Origin: Pyrrhosoma nymphula
Taxonomy: Eukaryota; Arthropoda; Insecta; Odonata; Coenagrionidae
Length of the DNA stretch: 64,000 nt
Direction: 5' to 3'
NCBI GenBank assembly: GCA_963573305.1
Contig: OY754331.1
Location: 7,102,868-7,166,867, forward strand
The notes under the pieces: model-generated
Told to the model about the DNA's origin: nothing
Database searches by the model: none
The model's input: the letters and a program-made list of their open reading frames with translations, nothing else
Program-made: the position numbers and the translations under genes
Shown here: in pieces, positions 62,072 through 64,000 of the stretch
Numbering within the stretch: position 1 is the stretch's first letter
How the letters are laid out: each line of letters begins with the position of its first letter

Positions 62072-64000
62072 TCCTATTTTGTCAAACATATTTCGTGATA
62101 CTTGTAAGAATATGAAACATTTTAATTTTGATTAAAATGGACTAATACATAAAAACAATTTTAAAACATTATTTATGAGAAATATTTCAATGCGTTTAAT
62201 AAAAATATACGTATTTACAAGAAAATGGACATGAAAAATGTAAAAAATTTAATGCTTATTATAATTATATAATTAATTTTTCCTTTAAACGGTTTTCACA
62301 GAGTTTTTCAAATTACTGAAGATAGTAAATTTTAACTCATTCATATACAATTCTCAGAACAATGTGTTTACATATTAGCAGTATAGCGATTAACCCGCAC
62401 AATAAAAAATATAATTTATAAAAAAACTAATTCAATTCAGCAATGTAAGTAGGTAGTGTGATGCAATTCTTCACATTAGTCATTTATCTATTTACTTCCC
62501 AGCGAGTGCAAATGAAGTTGAAGAGGACGCCTTGTGTTTCGATGCATTTCGATCATGTTGCGGATCTATTTGTCGCGAGTGGAGGTGTTTAGGCATTCCT
62601 AAACGCGTGGATTTGTGTAAAATCGATGAAGAGCATATAAAACCTGATACGAGAATCGAAGTTAATGCACCCGGTGTCTTACCTGCTTGATCCTTAACAC
62701 TTAAATCCTTGGACTCGATCAATAGGATCGCTGGTGGTGGAGGACATCGAGTTCGAGAAACAATGGCTGTAAGCGAGAAAATGGGTGAACTTCCTTTTCA
62801 CATTCTGACGCAGTGAAGATTTAATTCTCTCTGCTTGTATTTATTTCTGTGCTCATGGAATTGACTAGTTGTGTCCGATTGTTATTACATAAATGAAATA
62901 ACGGCCGTAGTTTTTATGGAGCTGAAATGTAAAAGCAAATTCACCGGTCTTTCTTGCTATATTGTTGTCGAGCATAAATTTCCGATTCGTTTTTTTTAGC
63001 TATTTATTTACTTCCCTGATCAAAATAAGTATTTCACTCTTCCATTCGTTATCACAAACTCGAGAACATATTCGTCATAATCTTTTCAGCTCTGCATGCA
63101 CGCACATCCTGTCTTTTCCTCTTGGCGGCGAGATCTGTCGTCAAGGGGACCGGTTGTTCCAGCTATATTTAGCTGCCGCCCCCACTTCTCCGATCGCCCC
63201 AGCAACGCGTGTTCGTGGTGTTTCTGATTCTTATATGCCACGCCTTACCGTCTCCACAATCGGAATCTCTGCTTCCGAAAACCATCCCCCCTTCCCCAAA
63301 AATAGTGGAAGCAATATAAATTTGCATATTTTTCAGCAACCCCTGTGGGAGTTTATATTCCCATCTACTTATTACTTATTTTAGATAATCGGAAGCTGAT
63401 ATAATCCGGGCGTGGACAAGATTTATGTCGTGGGACTTGCGGTTACTTCTTCCATCTTGTGCGCTCATTCATGGAGACCTAAAGAGGCGTACTTTCTCTT
63501 CTACCGGTTCGATTCTTAAGCCGCTCGTAAGTCGAGTGGTGGTAAATATAAAAGATGTTGGGGGATTTTGGGGGAGAACATATATTGAACGACGATCCGT
63601 TTTCGAATCGGAGACACCGGACAGGAAATGGAATAACTTAAGTCAATTCCAGAATAATATTTACTGCACCGGCCCTCGGTTTTCACTTTCAAGTCTTTGC
63701 CAAGAATGGCTCAATACTCGTTGAATACCCTGGGTCGGTACAATATCTGAGGGGAGTTAATTATTTAATTTTATCGCTAGTGCCAGAATGCGGTTCCACG
63801 GGTCTCCATTTTGCGCCTGGCCATTGCATTTGCTATCATTCCCAAAGACGCCCATCAACTAAACGTTGCATTGAAAATGCAATTCGGAAACGAAAGATTT
63901 TTTTTCGCATTTGCGGATTTAAAATTCGTAGGCGTATATTTTGATTATTTTGCGTTGAATACCGAGGTTATTTGTGCCTTTATGGACAGGTGGAAGGAAG
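62072..64000. other. No gene seen
   Basis: AT-rich. ORFs at 62,492-62,722 (minus), 62,962-63,384 and 63,425-63,724 show no recognised domain. No transposon end recognised. A distal exon of a host gene cannot be excluded. Confidence 0.4.

Noticed and set aside
1..64000. CRISPR arrays, operons, prokaryotic signals
   Set aside because: No regularly spaced direct repeats and no compact gene clusters; the content is typical of an animal nuclear genome.

Overview
The window looks like a piece of an AT-rich arthropod nuclear genome, most likely an insect. The evidence is its transposon mix (piggyBac, mariner, hAT, Ty1/copia, CR1/Jockey/R1-like LINEs, Penelope-like elements), its tRNA-derived SINEs and its microsatellites. 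There are no prokaryotic operons and no convincing multi-exon host gene. The one host-like signal is a TATA/initiator pair at about 40,558-40,589 upstream of a 132-codon ORF. Nearly all recognisable coding sequence is transposon debris. Species cannot be named from the sequence alone.

Layout. 0.1-6.1 kb: a Penelope-like (PLE) 3' end with a GIY-YIG nuclease (minus) beside a minus-strand LINE reverse transcriptase. The LINE is split by a foldback element, and the foldback is split by a 3.86-kb piggyBac-type element flanked by TTAA. 6.2-6.7 kb: a second foldback. 7.2 kb: a mariner N-terminal scrap. 8.8-10 kb: an interspersed repeat that recurs at 28-30.7 kb. 10.1-14.3 kb: a decayed Ty1/copia element (minus) whose upstream LTR is cut short next to another PLE fragment (14.3-15.1 kb). 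16.2-17.5 kb: a block rich in CGCGTTG words with large palindromes and tandem units. 21.1-21.9 kb: a hAT remnant. 23-25.2 kb: SINE-like sequences. 31.9-33.2 kb: a complete but dead mariner with perfect 28-bp ends. 34.3-34.8 kb: microsatellites around a tRNA-like sequence. 37.3-38.4 kb: an inverted PLE copy. 38.5-40.1 kb: an R1-like LINE. 47-48 kb: a PLE/LINE composite. 49.4-51.6 kb: two CR1/L2-like LINE 3' ends (minus). 54.0-56.9 kb: a TIR element of uncertain superfamily carrying an 8-bp-TSD MITE. 58-61 kb: GC-rich, G-run-rich sequence with an RTE-like scrap. 61.8-62.1 kb: another foldback.

The most interesting recurring structure is a hammerhead-ribozyme-like module: a (C/U)GAUGA-U core, a 4-5-bp stem II, GAAA, and a tiny stem III (ACC-UA-GGU-C). 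It occurs at seven places, two or more of them degenerate. At three sites a TATATA sequence lies about 32-33 nt upstream of the core. At three sites an ATG opening a conserved short peptide lies 50-53 nt after the predicted cleavage point. At four loci two copies face outward, head to head. Hammerhead motifs in Penelope-like elements are known; the promoter-ribozyme-start-codon spacing and the recurrent foldback arrangement are what merit a closer look.
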